NCBI RefSeq assembly: GCF_047496725.1
Contig: NC_132974.1
Location: 11,837,001 to 11,901,000 of the forward strand
DNA from: Anoplolepis gracilipes
Lineage: Eukaryota > Arthropoda > Insecta > Hymenoptera > Formicidae
Length of the DNA stretch: 64,000 nt
Direction of reading: 5' to 3'
In this document: positions 24,201 through 36,290 of the stretch, piece after piece
Layout of the letters: the number at the start of each line of letters is the position of its first letter
How positions within the stretch are numbered: position 1 is the first letter of the stretch
Notes under the pieces: model-generated
What the model saw: the letters and a program-made list of their open reading frames with translations, nothing else
Told to the model about the DNA's origin: nothing
Database searches by the model: none
Translations under genes and position numbers: made by a program

Positions 24201-27152
24201 ATAAGCAAAATTATTCAGACAAATACACACAAATTATTTCAGCAAACGGGAGAGATTTAGCGAAAAAAAAAAAAAAAAAAATTGAGATTAAATCTGTCCT
24301 TTAGACTATTTGTCGCAATTTTAATTACGTTCAAGTAATATTATCGAGGTTTATTTTTGAACGAATAATATCATTTCGCAAAATAAAGTCGCGTCAAGAA
24401 TGTGCAGATATTTTAAGGGAGACGTTTCTCTCTCTCTCTTATTCTCTCTCTCCAATTTAACATTCCGTTTGAGCGCGAGAAAGAGTCCCGTCTCGCGATA
24501 TAAAAAGAAAGCCGCTTTGCTTTCTTTGCTTCGAATAAAGCGACGGGAAAGCAGCTTGAAAAATATCACTAATGAAGTTCGTTTTCGCGCATAATGGAGA
24601 ATTTCCGCCCGGCGCAGCGCGAAATATAATTACGCTGTGTAACATTTCTTTGAGCAGGTTTCACGCTCTAAGTGATTTCCGGTCCGATCGCGCAACAAGC
24701 TGCGTCTGATTTCCCGTTTTCCGATACGCCGCAATTTTCATCAATCGAACGACGTCTGTAACACGAATACGAACTCTTCCGGCAGGATATCGTTTTCACG
24801 TTTGTTTGTGACGCTTCGATGAAAAATGTACATGCTCTACGAGCCATTTATCTTTTTTTTTTTAGCATCTTTCTCTCGTATCAGCGCGATTATTATCTGT
24901 TCCATCTATTTAAACGCCGTGCCATTTTTTATACCGAAGGTATTTCAAAGATATAAATGGGAACTGACAACGTACGAATGTAAATGGAAATAACTTCGAA
25001 TGAGACTTTAGGACGAAAAATAAAAAAAATACTTGAATAATTATGAGGGGAAAAAAAAATGTAACTGAAAACATATTTATATAAATATTTAAAAATATTT
25101 TATACAAATCGCTATATATAAGAGGCCAGATTATAAATTCAAAAGTTATGAAAGCTCCATACTTTTGATCAAGTCTACGTACCATTAACAAGAACTTATT
25201 TATTATTCTATAACATTTTTTAAGGGTGCGTTCAACTTTGGCTGTTACATATTTTGGATGTTTCGGAGTTTTATATTTTAAAAATACCTTAACTTAGTAA
25301 ATATCGATTCTAACAGTTTTCAATCTCATGACTTTGTCAGCTTTCCACTTTTCAATATGCATTTATGAAATACATATTGGGTTCTATTTTGCGTATAAAA
25401 GCTCTATTCATATAGAATTTACTGAATATACTGAATATGCTGAATATGCACAGCAATCGGAGCTACTGGCTATTACTAAAATTAAGACTGATATAACTTT
25501 ATTAAGTCTCTTTCTTTGTTAATATTGTATGACTATAATTTAAAAGATGCAAGAATCATTAAGCTTGGCTTTAACTGTTTTTTGCTCGTTTTTTTACTAC
25601 TTTTGCAGAAAGATGAAAGAAAGATATTTTTATTCAATTTTATTCAATTTGTCCCTCCTTTTTTAATAATTGAAATCAAATGCATTCTTCTAAATAATCA
25701 TCTGCATTTATCTTTTGTATATAACATATTCTTCTCTTTTTATTATATTTTTACATAAAATGTGATACCCAAGAATATGTCTCCCAAAATCAATAAATGA
25801 GTTTTTTAATGACATATTTCTCGGTTAATCGACGGTATTTCGTCAACAAAAATATCGAAACATCGATAGTTTTCGAGTAATTAGCGATTGGACAACTTCT
25901 CGCGAACTAAACTTTAGATATCTTCAATTTCAGAAATGAAATTCTATTAAGATAGAAGTCCGTTAAGAATTAACTGATAAACATTGTTTCGTTACAAAGT
26001 AAATAAGTATATTTATCATTTGACTTTATAAGCTTTTACCTTAACGGAACTTACTTTAGGACTTTACTTTAACAGAATTTCAACTCAAGCCTCTCGCATT
26101 GCAGAAATACTCTAGCAATTGTCATTTTCGATCCCGTCAAGAATGGTGAGTCACTCGAATTCCTTTGAGACATAACGTCGGAAAAAATTGAAAATCTATG
26201 ATTGAAAGGATAAAGAGTCACAGCGTGATTTTGGGAGAGACACAGTACACAGAAAAAAAGAATATTCTTATTTTGACAATATCTTTAGCTTCAAAATGAA
26301 AATCTTGAAATGAGATTATATTGCGTTAAACGAAAATTTGCTTCAAGATACTTTTTTATAATTCACTCAAGAAAAATATATTCTTGCTATTTAAGAATAA
26401 TTTTCTAGAATGGAGAAGAAAAAATGTTGGATAGAAAATAACACACACTCAAAAGAATATTTTACTAATGTAAATAAATTTCTAGATGTCTCAATTAAAA
26501 TTTATTGCAGCAATATTCTAGCAATACCTCTAGAAAATTAAAATCCCATTGCTAAATATTAATCACAAATATAATTATCTTTAACAATAGGCCTTAAAGA
26601 TGAGCACTGAAAAATTTTCCGTCTAAATTACACTAATAGTACATATAATAAATTCTGTCTCTGTCATTTAAATTGATCAAGTACAGAACACATGCAGTAT
26701 CCATTTATCTGTTTCAGTTAATTTTTTTACACATAGAAAATTTTGGTTGAAGTTGCAAGATCATTTTTTTGAGTGCATGTTCAAATCAAAGATTATAATT
26801 TTTTTAGAGTCAAAATAATTATTGTATTCTTGAGATGACAATAATTATAGTATTGAAATAAGACTATAATATTGTTGAAATTGAAGATTTCCCAATTTAT
26901 AATCTTTTAAGAAGATTATTATAAACTTTTTACTTCACATGTAAATTTTGATTTGACACTTACTTTTTTTTTTGCGCATATTCAAGCGAAACGGTTAATC
27001 CCCGGATCGGAGATTTAGTGTCAGAGAATTCACCTACCTAGGTCATCGTCCTTATCCCAGTTGCCGCTGGCATTCACGTAGACGACCACCGCGAATATGT
27101 ATCCGCTAATCACGAGTCTCACCGCAATCTCGGCCAGCGTCCCGAGTGCCAT
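12215..27152 (-). CDS. Sidestep-family immunoglobulin cell-surface receptor
   Basis: Single-pass adhesion receptor; Sidestep proteins are known in flies for axon-muscle recognition. Fourteen coding exons from the 5' end: 27152-27038, 23414-23282, 22968-22760, 22295-22185, 20282-20076, 19028-18883, 18767-18617, 18237-18107, 17491-17332, 16540-16244, 15573-15253, 14350-14060, 13567-13458, 12328-12215 (831 residues). Signal peptide in exon 1; Ig1 carries the family hallmark PIYSFDVRGR across an exon junction; five Ig domains with paired cysteines (for example LPCDI/YRCRV, YSITC/LKCRG, YFECK/NYTCLAS); FN3 at about 555-655; membrane segment about 666-690; cytoplasmic tail ending PGPESCV, a PDZ-ligand-like end. 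An in-frame ATG at 27221 would add 23 residues; 27152 is chosen because it starts a good signal peptide. Weak sites: donor GTCGAT after 18883 and acceptor CGAAG before 20282. Which Sidestep paralogue it is cannot be told. Confidence 0.93.
12397..12884. mobile_element. Degenerate short inverted-repeat element in a Sidestep-family intron
   Basis: The left end AGGTATCTACCC and the reverse complement of the right end, AGGTGCCTACTC, match at most positions. The inside has repeated GGAATTTTCAGGGAAT-like segments in both arms, a composition I associate with small non-coding DNA elements of insects. No coding capacity. It lies in the last intron of the Sidestep-family gene, 69 bp from the terminal exon. 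Ends are approximate and no clear target duplication is seen. Confidence 0.45.
21205..21840. mobile_element. TA-flanked non-autonomous element with CAGCACAGA ends (636 bp)
   Basis: The sequence between two TA dinucleotides (21203-21204 and 21841-21842) begins CAGCACAGA and ends TCTGTGCTG, perfect 9-bp inverted termini. Both subterminal parts are crowded with TTGCAA and GCAATATTGC motifs in inverted orientation. No open frame of transposase size. This fits a MITE with a TA target, Tc1/mariner-like by target only. It sits in the Sidestep-family intron between exons 22295-22185 and 20282-20076. Confidence 0.7.
21843..22167. mobile_element. Second TA-flanked element with GGGTAAACTCGGGTAAGATGGCC-type ends (325 bp)
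   Basis: Left end GGGTAAACTCGGGTAAGATG and the reverse complement of the right end GGGCAAATCAGGGTATGATG are imperfect inverted repeats of nearly 30 bp, flanked by TA at 21841-21842 and 22168-22169. The left TA is shared with the neighbouring element 21205-21840. No coding capacity. The right edge stops 17 bases short of the end of exon 22295-22185, just inside the intron. Confidence 0.7.
22969..23281 (-). other. GC-AG intron of the Sidestep-family gene
   Basis: The exon 23414-23282 ends TTTACAG and the intron begins GCAAGC at 23281-23276. No GT near this point keeps the frame. Joining here gives PIYS-FDVRGR, the conserved Sidestep motif, with the acceptor TTTTTCAG before 22968. GC donors are a known minor class and need a strong surrounding consensus, which AG|GCAAG provides. 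Confidence 0.85.
23415..27037 (-). other. First long intron of the Sidestep-family gene
   Basis: About 3.6 kb of AT-rich DNA between the signal-peptide exon and the first Ig exon. Contains A/T runs (23589-23606, 24263-24281) and a probable decayed element at 26249-26778. I see no further exon; the phases of the flanking exons match directly. Confidence 0.7.
26249..26778. mobile_element. Possible remnant of a small DNA element
   Basis: One side starts with a CACAGAAAAAAA run and the other ends TTTTTTTGAGTG, with another CACTCAAAAG-like segment near 26445. This style of ends is frequent in small insect repeats, but the inverted match is weak and the borders are uncertain. Confidence 0.25.
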
Positions 27153-28462
27153 CCCACGTAAGGGATGCGACACCTTAGCCGGACACCTCGCTGGCGCACC
27201 GCTTAAATCCGTCGTCCGCATGATAGCAGCCCGCGGGCACGCTGTCCTCTTATTGTCATTCCACGACCGAGAAGAGCCCGTCTCGCCCCGTCTCCGGCCG
27301 CTCGTCCCGATCTTGCGTGCGGGACGAACACGCGGGGTACGCTCACCTACTCGAGCGCCAATTCTTCAAGTTCGAGCGCCCGTCGTCGGAGCACATCGAA
27401 AATACCTGGATGACAAATCTTCGCTTCTTTCTCACCTTCTCTATCTGTTACATCGTATTCACTGTCAACTTAGTGCCAAAGGTTTGTCATAATTATCTTC
27501 CTCTATTTTACATTATTTTTTAGATTTTGGTATATTAATTTATATATACTTTTTTATATACTGGTATATAAATTATATATACATGTTACATTAGATTAGA
27601 ATTTTGCATCAATAAATTAGTGCAATATTAGACAATAATATATCTTTGTGCTATCACTTTTGATTAATAATTAAGATTTGAGTTTGCAAATTACTTTAAA
27701 AATGTAAAAAAAATATAAAAGTGCATTTTCTAATTAAAATTGCTAACTAAACTTGATACAAGAGGAGGAATAATAACAATTTTTATCTTGACAGATTTAT
27801 GGACACAAACCTTCTTCACCAATTTGATGTTAATATTGTCTCGTTACTGCCACTATATATTTTGTCCAGTCTCGAATCGATCAGTTGCTAAAATATATCG
27901 TTGTTTGCGATTATGTCACGGTATCAAGTTCAACAGCGGCTCATGTTTTCACGTGATTGCCTTCGATTATCCTCTCTTGGCGTTATTGTCCTCAGTCACG
28001 TTGTTACACAGAATTGAGCCCTTTTTTTCCCTCCCTCTCGTCGCATGCTTCCTTATCGTTATTTCCTTATCATTATTTTTCACCAATTCGTCGCGTTTTC
28101 CTTCGCAAACTATAGCTTTTATGTCGCGCCCCAATTCGTCGCGTTTTCCTCGCAATTTTTCTCTCTGCCTTCGCCGTGATTTGTTATCGTTCGGTTATCG
28201 TTGTCGATTACATCCCGGTATTCGTCCAGAAAGATGCATGGAGGTTGAGATTACTCACTGTTGCGTTTCAAATTGACGTGCGCCGCGGCTCAAATAAAGA
28301 TGGACATTGCAAAAACATCCGACCTGTATCGAAATTCCGTCGATATTTCCCCTGCGACGATATGTGATTGATTATTACAAATTTCTTGCAATATCGTTAA
28401 CGCACACATTCGCGTGTTATTATCGTTTCCACCGTTAATAGAAATACACGCTTCGTCGAGAT

Positions 28463-28464
<2 letters not shown>

Positions 28465-28494
<30 letters not shown>
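28465..28494. repeat. Poly(T) run, 30 bp
   Basis: Uninterrupted T run on the plus strand; could be the poly(A) end of an old retrotransposed copy but no body is recognisable beside it. Confidence 0.9.
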
Positions 28495-28540
28495 CGTGAT
28501 TGTGATACACAATTCTATAAAGACATCGTAGGTTATATGT

Positions 28541-28542
<2 letters not shown>

Positions 28543-28576
<34 letters not shown>
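28543..28576. repeat. (GT)17 microsatellite
   Basis: Perfect GT repeat 48 bp after the poly(T) run at 28465-28494. Confidence 0.97.
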
Positions 28577-28584
<8 letters not shown>

Positions 28585-29478
28585 ATATACAGCAAAAGAT
28601 CTTTTTAACGAAACGAGTTCCTTTCAGTAGTGCAGCTTGGCTGGGGCCGGCCGGCTCGCCTGATCAAGCGCCGAGCCTCTTCCACTGGCTGCACACGATT
28701 CTAATTTCGATCCACTCTACTTATATCCCGTCTCTCCCCGAAATCATTTGCGTTATTGTCGTATATATAACGTCTTGGTTTGCACGTCTGAAAAGGGATC
28801 GCCTTCGAGGGATCAGCAACGAGAGGAATTAGTCGAATCGCGTTTCGAGTCAAGGGGACTATCGACGGCCGTTAATCACAATTTCCTGGATTAATCGTTG
28901 TTTTCTTTTTTTTTTTCTTATTTTTTCTTTTTCTCGCACGCTGAAAGGCGTTCCCCACAGGTTGATCCACTGGTATATCCCTTTTTATTATCTTCGTTAT
29001 GTTTATTAATTTGCTGTAATGATCACTCGCGCAAGGTTGATGTGGAGGAGCGGTATTTCGATGAAATTATTTCAAAAACGTCGCTCGAATCGTTTGAATC
29101 ACTATATTTACGCCCAAGTTACTTGGCTACAATTATATTTAGCCGGTTCTATAAGCAGCTGAAACTTCTTAACACTTGCAAAACAATTCGGCGCTTCGAG
29201 CACTCGGTGAGAAGATTCCAATTCTCTATCTCTCTCCGTTCCCTCGATTAATCAAAGGGGAAAGTCTTATTGTCATTCCGTCCGAGATCAGACAGCCACT
29301 TCCTCCACTTCCAGCCGAACGGCGAGGGGGATGAAGGCAGGCAAAAGGACGGCCCGGCAGGGGATGCTTCGTGGTCTGATCGTCTCGCGAGCGTTCGAGA
29401 GGAGTGATTTCACCGCGACGGTATTCTCCAACGATTTTCCACCCCTAAAGGCCTTCCATCCCTTCTCTTTCTCTCTCA

Positions 29479-29480
<2 letters not shown>

Positions 29481-29528
<48 letters not shown>
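29481..29528. repeat. (CT)n microsatellite
   Basis: Perfect CT tract inside a longer pyrimidine-rich stretch (29450-29540). Confidence 0.95.
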
Positions 29529-29533
<5 letters not shown>

Positions 29534-30829
29534 ACTCCCTCTTACCTCGAAGGTAGACGGCCTCCTCCCACCGTTAACCCCACGGCGATGTCCTCCGGCT
29601 AGGATCCTCTTGAGGAGGAGACGAGGAGGGCGACGAAAAAGGAACACGCTCTTGCCCGTAATAGTACGAGGATCTCGAGAAGTCGTTCGGCAGGCTTCCC
29701 TAATGTTTCTTAATTACCCGCGTTCATTAATCACCCGGTCTTTTGATGTCCGTTGAATTTCTTTCCTCGCCTTTCCTCGTGTAATTCGCGAGGAAGCGCA
29801 CCTCGAAAGCACACCTAAAAGCACTCGTCGAAGCTCGCACCTGAAATGGCGCAACGCGTTTTGACGAGAGAGAGAGAGAGGCCACCCGCGCCTTTCTCTG
29901 CGGGGATTATCGTCCCTCCGGGGGTTACTACCCCTTTGGGTATAGGTTTAGGGCCGCCGTTAGGTGATTCGACAATGGCGATGACAGATCGGTCGGAGAG
30001 AGACGTGCACTTCGATACTCGCGCGGCGACTTGCGTTATTATATCCTGGTGGTCCTCAATTTCCGCCGTGATCAATCATCTCTCGTATCATTTCGAGGAC
30101 TTTCGCGGAAAAGACACTGTCGGGGACATATATAAAATGTATAAGGTGCGCGTATATGTATATATATGAAAAAACTCTACGAGATATAAAACACACGTAA
30201 AAACGGCAAAATACTCGAAAGTGACGGACGAGTTTATGAAAAATTTACTCTTGTATAAATCTGACTTTATTTTTCAACAGCGGCAAATGCGTTTCGCTCT
30301 TCAATGATGCGAATTGTTTCACTTTTTGACAGAGAGTAAAAATTTCCGCGCGGTAAATATGAGCAGCTACAACAACGGTGGTTGTTCTCTCCTCTCGCTT
30401 CCGCGTTTGATCTTTACCCTCTCGTTCGATTCTCTCTCTCTCTCTCTCTCGCTCTCTCTCGCTCTCTCTTGCTCCCTTTTAAAAAAACTTTTAAAAGATA
30501 TTTAGAATCGATTGGTTCAGTTTTTCAGCCTTTTTAACAGTGTTAATCGTTTTGCTTAACAAGCGTAATTGATAGCTCAATGATTTTTTTCGCAGGAAAT
30601 ACAAACAGCCAATCATTCGCATGTTTCCGAAAATTTCCAATCTTCTCTCCCCCTTCTCTCAATTGCTCTTCAATTCGTATATTAAAGCACCGATTTCTAT
30701 TACACACGCACCCGTTGCCAGCCACCAGAATTATCGGACGCTGAATTTCAACGTTCCTCGTCGATTTGATCGTTTCTCACAATGATATTTTCCAAGGAAA
30801 ATTTCGCACAACTCTTTTTCACAGAATCG

Positions 30830-31086
30830 AGGGAGTCTGGCTCATCTTCGATTCCCGAGAGCCGGCAAAATCCACGGCCGAATCTCCCACGATTACCGTC
30901 CTCTCGACGAGACCGGCGCGAGCGAAAGCCTCTCGCTTCTCGAGCCCTCGCGCTTCTTCCGGATTTTCCGCACCATACGACGTTCACGACGACGAAATTC
31001 TCGATGTTGTCGCGACGCGTGCTGTCGCGTGCGCGCTTCCTCGTCGCGCGGACACGCCGCTATAATCGCCGTCGCGGGTGAGAGAG

Positions 31087-31125
<39 letters not shown>

Positions 31126-31340
31126 GGGCCGCCGATCGATTCGCGCGAGTCAGTCCGATCCGGCCGCCTCGCGTTTCGACGCGTTTCGATGCCCGCGCGA
31201 TGTACAACCCCGTACGGAGGCGGTGAAGTTGGCGGAGGTGGTGGAGAACGTACTGTTGCGCAGGGCTGTCCGTCAAGGGGGTGCACGACGATGGTCCGCA
31301 GGGTGTCCCGAAATGCGACGAGAAAATGTAGCCCTATTAT
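30830..31340. promoter_or_regulatory. G+C- and CpG-rich island upstream of the Sidestep-family gene
   Basis: About 500 bp of strongly CpG-rich DNA in otherwise AT-rich surroundings, with a GAC trinucleotide tract in the middle. Frames are open on several strands at once, as expected for low-stop G+C-rich DNA, so none is called as protein. A distal promoter or 5' UTR exon for the minus-strand Sidestep-family gene 3.7 kb away is the simplest guess. An A/T-rich change at about 31300 begins right after CAGGGTGTCCCGAAAT, a form often seen at insect element ends. Confidence 0.35.
31087..31123. repeat. (GAC)12 trinucleotide repeat
   Basis: Perfect GAC/GTC tract in the centre of the G+C-rich island. 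Would encode Asp, Arg or Thr runs on the plus strand and Ser, Val or Arg runs on the minus strand, but no gene is supported here. Confidence 0.95.
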
Positions 31341-32160
31341 AAGATATTTCAGATAAATTTTTTATTCTTCTTAAAAATATATAAAAAGAATTATCACGCC
31401 ATCTTGTACATTTCAATATTTGATATCTTATATTTGGTAATGAAATCAGATTTTATTCTGAAATGGAGTTAAATTGAATTATAAACGACATAAATTCGAG
31501 TTTTATTCAATTATTTATTTCGCTGAATCGAATGGCAGCAGATTAAAAGTCAAAATTGTTAAAAATTTTAATCTAATCGTTATATTAAAGTATGGCATAA
31601 TGAAAAATATAATCGGCATGATATTATTTGTCTTGCAATCCGATTCGTAATTAGCCGTTTGTGACACAAGCTTTTAAGAATTCTTCACTTTAAATTATCG
31701 GAAATTTCTTTTAATTAAAAATTAAAGTTTATAGATTTTAATTTTTTTGCATTTCTTTCTCTTAACGCTGTATGTAATATTTATATTTAATTGCAAAAAA
31801 AATATTATTACTATAATACACAGAAAATATATATGTTTAACAAATAATAAAATATATGACGTTTATAAATTTCATTAAAGCTACATTTTTTTCACGTCAA
31901 TTTATGTTACTTATTTTGGAAAATGTTTTGTTATTTTAATCATTGTTTCTTTGCGCAAAATAGGAAGCAAACATTAATGGAAGATGTATAAAATAAAAGG
32001 GTGACAAAAGCGTACCCCGGGATTTTAATTCGCAGACTTTCCTGGCGGCTGTATCTATTGAGAGTGCGACTGCGCGAACGGTGCATTCACGCCGTCGCCA
32101 GGATCGGAGGAAAGTATTCATGAGAAAACAAATTGGAGGCACCGGGACCTACCCGGTATA

Positions 32161-32728
32161 CGGGGTGTTTCATAAAGTTTACGTCAAACTTGACAAGTGT
32201 ATGCTCGGCAAATTTGAACTCAACCTTTCCTCTCGCGAAAAGTAAAAACAAAGTTGCAAAGCTTACTTAGCCTTGAAAATTCCAATATAAATTCAAATAT
32301 AAAAATTCTAATTAATAATAATAGTTTATTATACATTCTTTATTAATTTCTAGTTAAGATATTATTTTAAGGTGACTTTAATTAAGAATATTTATAAGAT
32401 TGCACAAAAATCCAAATGTTACAAAAAAATCTTGATTAAATTTTCATTAAAATAAAAGATTAATTAAGAAACGTCTTGAAATATCTTAGTTACCAATTTG
32501 TCAAGAAATAAATTGATAAAGTAAATTTGCAACAAGAATCGAGAATATATGCGATATTTAACAAGATTACGAGATCACGGTAATTGACCTAATTTCACAA
32601 TAAAATCGAGCTCTCTTCGACAAACATATTAAAAGTAATAATTCAAATTTTATCGAGAGAAATGAATATTTCTTTATAGCTCACACGTTCCTATATATTA
32701 CTTTGTCAATTTGATAATACTCACCCTG
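32161..32728. mobile_element. Possible TA-flanked non-autonomous element (568 bp)
   Basis: Starts CGGGGTG after TA (32159-32160) and ends CACCCTG before TA (32729-32730): six of seven terminal bases pair as inverted repeats. The interior is AT-rich and non-coding. Short ends make this tentative. Confidence 0.4.
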
Positions 32729-33054
32729 TATTTAGCTGATTCGCGTATAATGACCCGACCATCTGATCTTATATGGGGATATTATACGGGGAAACCAAGC
32801 GTAGGGGAAGCCAAAGATAACATAGTAGAAGTCTTCAGCTGGAAAAAAATAACCATCCTGCTGATCCAATGTTCTGGAAGCCTTCCGCTATTTAATCCAG
32901 CCTTTTATAGTAGTAATAGTCTCGCCTTTACTGAACGAAGTCACGATGCGTTAGGGGTGGGCGATAGACGCAGGGGCGTATATAATACGACACCTCTGCT
33001 ATAGCGCGTTATTACTTCACGAACGAACGGGCAAGCGAACGAATGAATGAACGA

Positions 33055-33084
33055 ACGAACGAGAAAATTTCTGTTCTCGTTCGT
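33055..33084. repeat. Short hairpin beside GAAC repeats
   Basis: 11-bp perfect arms (33055-33065 and 33074-33084) with an 8-nt loop, directly following an imperfect GAAC/GAAT tetranucleotide tract (33020-33060). Probably a by-product of the repeat. Confidence 0.7.
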
Positions 33085-35398
33085 GAGGCCACGCATATCG
33101 AATCACATGCAACGTGACATCCGCTATTGCGATCTTCATACGAGTGAGAGAATTTTTCGATCTCCTGTCAAACTGCAGCTCGTAAAATAATGAAATATTG
33201 TTTGCGAGATAGAATACTGCGGAGCGCTAAATTGAAAAATCTAATTAGCATAAAACTGGCAATAATTTCAAGCAGCAAGTTGCAAGATTATTCATACTAA
33301 TACTGTCATACATGTCGTTTGTTAAATGTTAAATAAGTTTCCTGATATCGTATGTTATTCGAGGATATTATTCTAGATTATCGCAAAGATGATTAATACC
33401 AATGTTTATAATTAATTCTTTTCATGTTACTTTACCTGACAGTAATTAAAAAAAAACCGCTATTTTATTTTTAATAATGTTCAATTGTTGTATATTTCTC
33501 GAGATATTGTCCTAGTTGGATGCACTCGAGATTGTCCGATTAATTATAACTTAATTTTTTCCATTTAAACATATATTCGTATAAAGCTTTAAAATATAAT
33601 TTAAAATACATCGAAATAAAATAGATGACACATTTACATGTCTAAAAATTTTTGTGTCAATAGAAATTTCGATTATTTTCTAACGAGACACGATAACATT
33701 AACACGCGAGCCTCATTGTGCACGATCTGAAATTTAATCTAACTTATCGTCAAACTAAATGTTAAGTAAATGTGAAGAAAGAAGCAGGCTAAAGTAGAAA
33801 TTATACAGACAGTAATTACACATTTGCAGCAATGTAATTATATTTAAATATTAAATAATGTCGAACATATATTAAAAAAGCTATGCATCTAAAAAAAAAT
33901 TAATCGCCATGTCATTAAATATTGAACTCATATTTATTTTAATCAATCACATATTATCTGTAACATATCATCATATTACATTAAAAATTCGATATTAATT
34001 CAATATACAACTCTTCTCCCTTCTTTGGTTGATTGAATAATAATATCAGATAGAAATTTAAGATATGAAGAAATAAACGGATAATTTTGATTATTTGATA
34101 AATGTCGTTAAAATTTTATCAACATAATGAAATAGCATGGATGTAGAAATTATTTGCAACGTTTTCGAGATATATAAGAAAGCGTGACGCGAAGGGTTGC
34201 AACTTTCTTTGTAGAGTTATGTCGAGAGCAGACGATGTTGGGGGAGGAATCAGGGGTGGCTCAATATTTGGCTGTTGGGGTGGTTCTCCAAACTACCGGA
34301 TGGCATTTATCCTCGATATCAATAATGTCCTTGCAGTATATTATGTTTGGCTTGGAAGCAGATTTGAATATGGAGAGGAAAGTTACATCCGAGAGATAAG
34401 GGAGAGAACAAGTTTTTTTTTATTATCGTATTATAATATTTATAGTACTTTGGGGGTTGATCGTGAGATACAAACAAAATGTCTAATGTACTGTTCCTTT
34501 TTGTCTTAAATTTATGAAAATAATATATACAGCATAATTATATACGAAATAAAATTTAAAAACTGATTAATAAAAGTAAATTATTCACAAAAATCAAGTA
34601 TATTCATTTTTGTGAATTTAAAAATGTAGTTTTATTGATATTTATTAACATTATATTAATATATAAATAATAAAAATCAGGAGAAAAATAATTAATTAAA
34701 AGATATTTTGCAAACAATGTTTAAAGAAACCTTTTAACGTAAAGATGAACAATGAAAATTCCTTCTTGCATATAGTTATTATCATATAACGCATTAAATA
34801 TTTAATAAGCGAAAGTGCATCGTGCAACATGAAAATAATTAATATTAATTAATTGCATCAATATTTATGTCGCATTAAACAGCCGACGTGTTACCGGTAA
34901 TATTGACTTTACAATTGTCTACGTCCGTCAAAATTTTCTCGCGAATGCAGCTCTCATTCATATAAACTTCTTAATCCCCTCGTCGTTTCCGAGATTCCGC
35001 GTTAAACTCTATAATTATCTACGCAATTGAAATGCAAATCCCCCGCAAAAAAAAAATTCCTTTCTTTTTCTTTTCAATCCCAACGCGCGCTCAGTAACGT
35101 TTAGTTTCGCGAAATGAGAATGTGCGATACCCGAGTACACCGTAAACCGTTATACTCCCTTCTCTGACAGACGGTTCAACTGCGGGAGCATATGGGTGAG
35201 ACGAAACCGCTCGTGAATTGACCTGTCTACCCAGCGTATTTCGACTTGTTACCCGGTCCATTTCCACCCGTTTCACCTATACGATATTCGGCGTACAATA
35301 TGCGTAGCGATGCGCGCGTGTCGAGCGAAAAGCGACGAGTGTCGCATGCGTACGTGCTGGCGTGCGTGCATGCATGCATGCGTGCGTACGTGCGTACG

Positions 35399-35429
<31 letters not shown>

Positions 35430-35618
35430 ATGCGTGCATGCGTGCATGAGAGTCAGATTCGAAATGTGGCTCCCGTCGCCTTTGGGCGTTTCCGCAGGGC
35501 GATCGTTAACGCTACCGTCACCCGCATCCAGAAGTGTCGAATTCAAGACCCGATCTTTTCAAGAGATTCACTCGTCATTTCGCTGTCCGACGTAAACTGG
35601 AGGGGGAAAAAAAGAGCA

Positions 35619-35650
<32 letters not shown>

Positions 35651-36090
35651 CAAATTCGTTAGCGCGAGAATAATTACGTGATGTAGATGAATTAAACGAC
35701 GATTGCGTTTGCGCAAATTAACGTTGTTAAATGACAGAGGAGCTTCTCGTATAGCGATCTGTATAGCGAGAAATGCAAAAACGTGCAATCGACGTGCAAC
35801 TGTAAAAATGTAACTAATTTAATTGTCGCGATAATCGATGTTTTGTTGTATTCGAATATAATAATGCCGAGAAGATAGTAATTTTTTTCTTCCTCTTTTT
35901 TTTTTATCTTTCAATAGAGAGATAAAATGAAAAACACCGAAATTAAATATTAGGATCGAGTAAAAAGCGGGACAAAATAGATTAAAATAAAAACTATTAA
36001 AATAAGAGAAAATAAAATATCGAAATAAAATAAAATTAGATAAAATAGAATGGAGAGAATATAAAACTATATTTATTACATATTGTATAC

Positions 36091-36130
<40 letters not shown>

Positions 36131-36290
36131 AAAAAATGTAATACTAAATCAAATAAAATTAAATTAAATTACATGTTGGAATGTGACGTGAAACGCATAA
36201 TAGAATGTAATGGAAAACAAAAAAAAAAAAAAAAGAAAAAAAAAAAAGATAAAAGAGAAGGAAATGTGTGAAATGGAGGGAGGAATCGTG
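33085..36290. other. AT-rich non-coding stretch
   Basis: No exon-like frame on either strand. Long runs of A/T with scattered TAAA-type words; a TGCG repeat at 35345-35448; (GA)n at 35621-35650; (TA)n at 36095-36126; A-rich tract at 36219-36250. Confidence 0.5.
35345..35448. repeat. Compound tetranucleotide repeat (GTGC / GCAT / GTAC)
   Basis: About 100 bp of tetramers in which GTGC units are interrupted by GCAT and GTAC units, so many stretches are self-complementary (CATGCATG, GTACG). All six frames stay open across it, which makes spurious Cys/His-rich or Arg/Thr-rich reading frames. Confidence 0.95.

Larger units (their letters stand above)
27153..30780. other. Upstream region of the Sidestep-family gene; no gene supported
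   Basis: The first 300 bp above the start codon are G+C-rich and probably 5' UTR or promoter. Beyond that the DNA alternates AT-rich and CT-rich patches. A plus-strand frame at 27740-28276 is AT-rich, contains a short internal direct repeat and shows no domain, so it is not called. A small G+C-rich patch at 28630-28690 is unexplained. Confidence 0.4.

Noticed and set aside
27740..28276. Plus-strand open frame of 178 codons
   Set aside because: Contains a short direct repeat (AATTCGTCGCGTTTTCCT twice), no domain, no splice context; most likely chance.
30984..31286. Poly-Ser or poly-Arg frames on both strands over the GAC repeat
   Set aside because: Trinucleotide repeat in CpG-rich DNA keeps many frames open; no splice-consistent protein can be built.
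35227..35681. Cys/Ala/Arg- and His/Ala/Thr-rich frames
   Set aside because: Produced by the TGCG tetranucleotide repeat on both strands.
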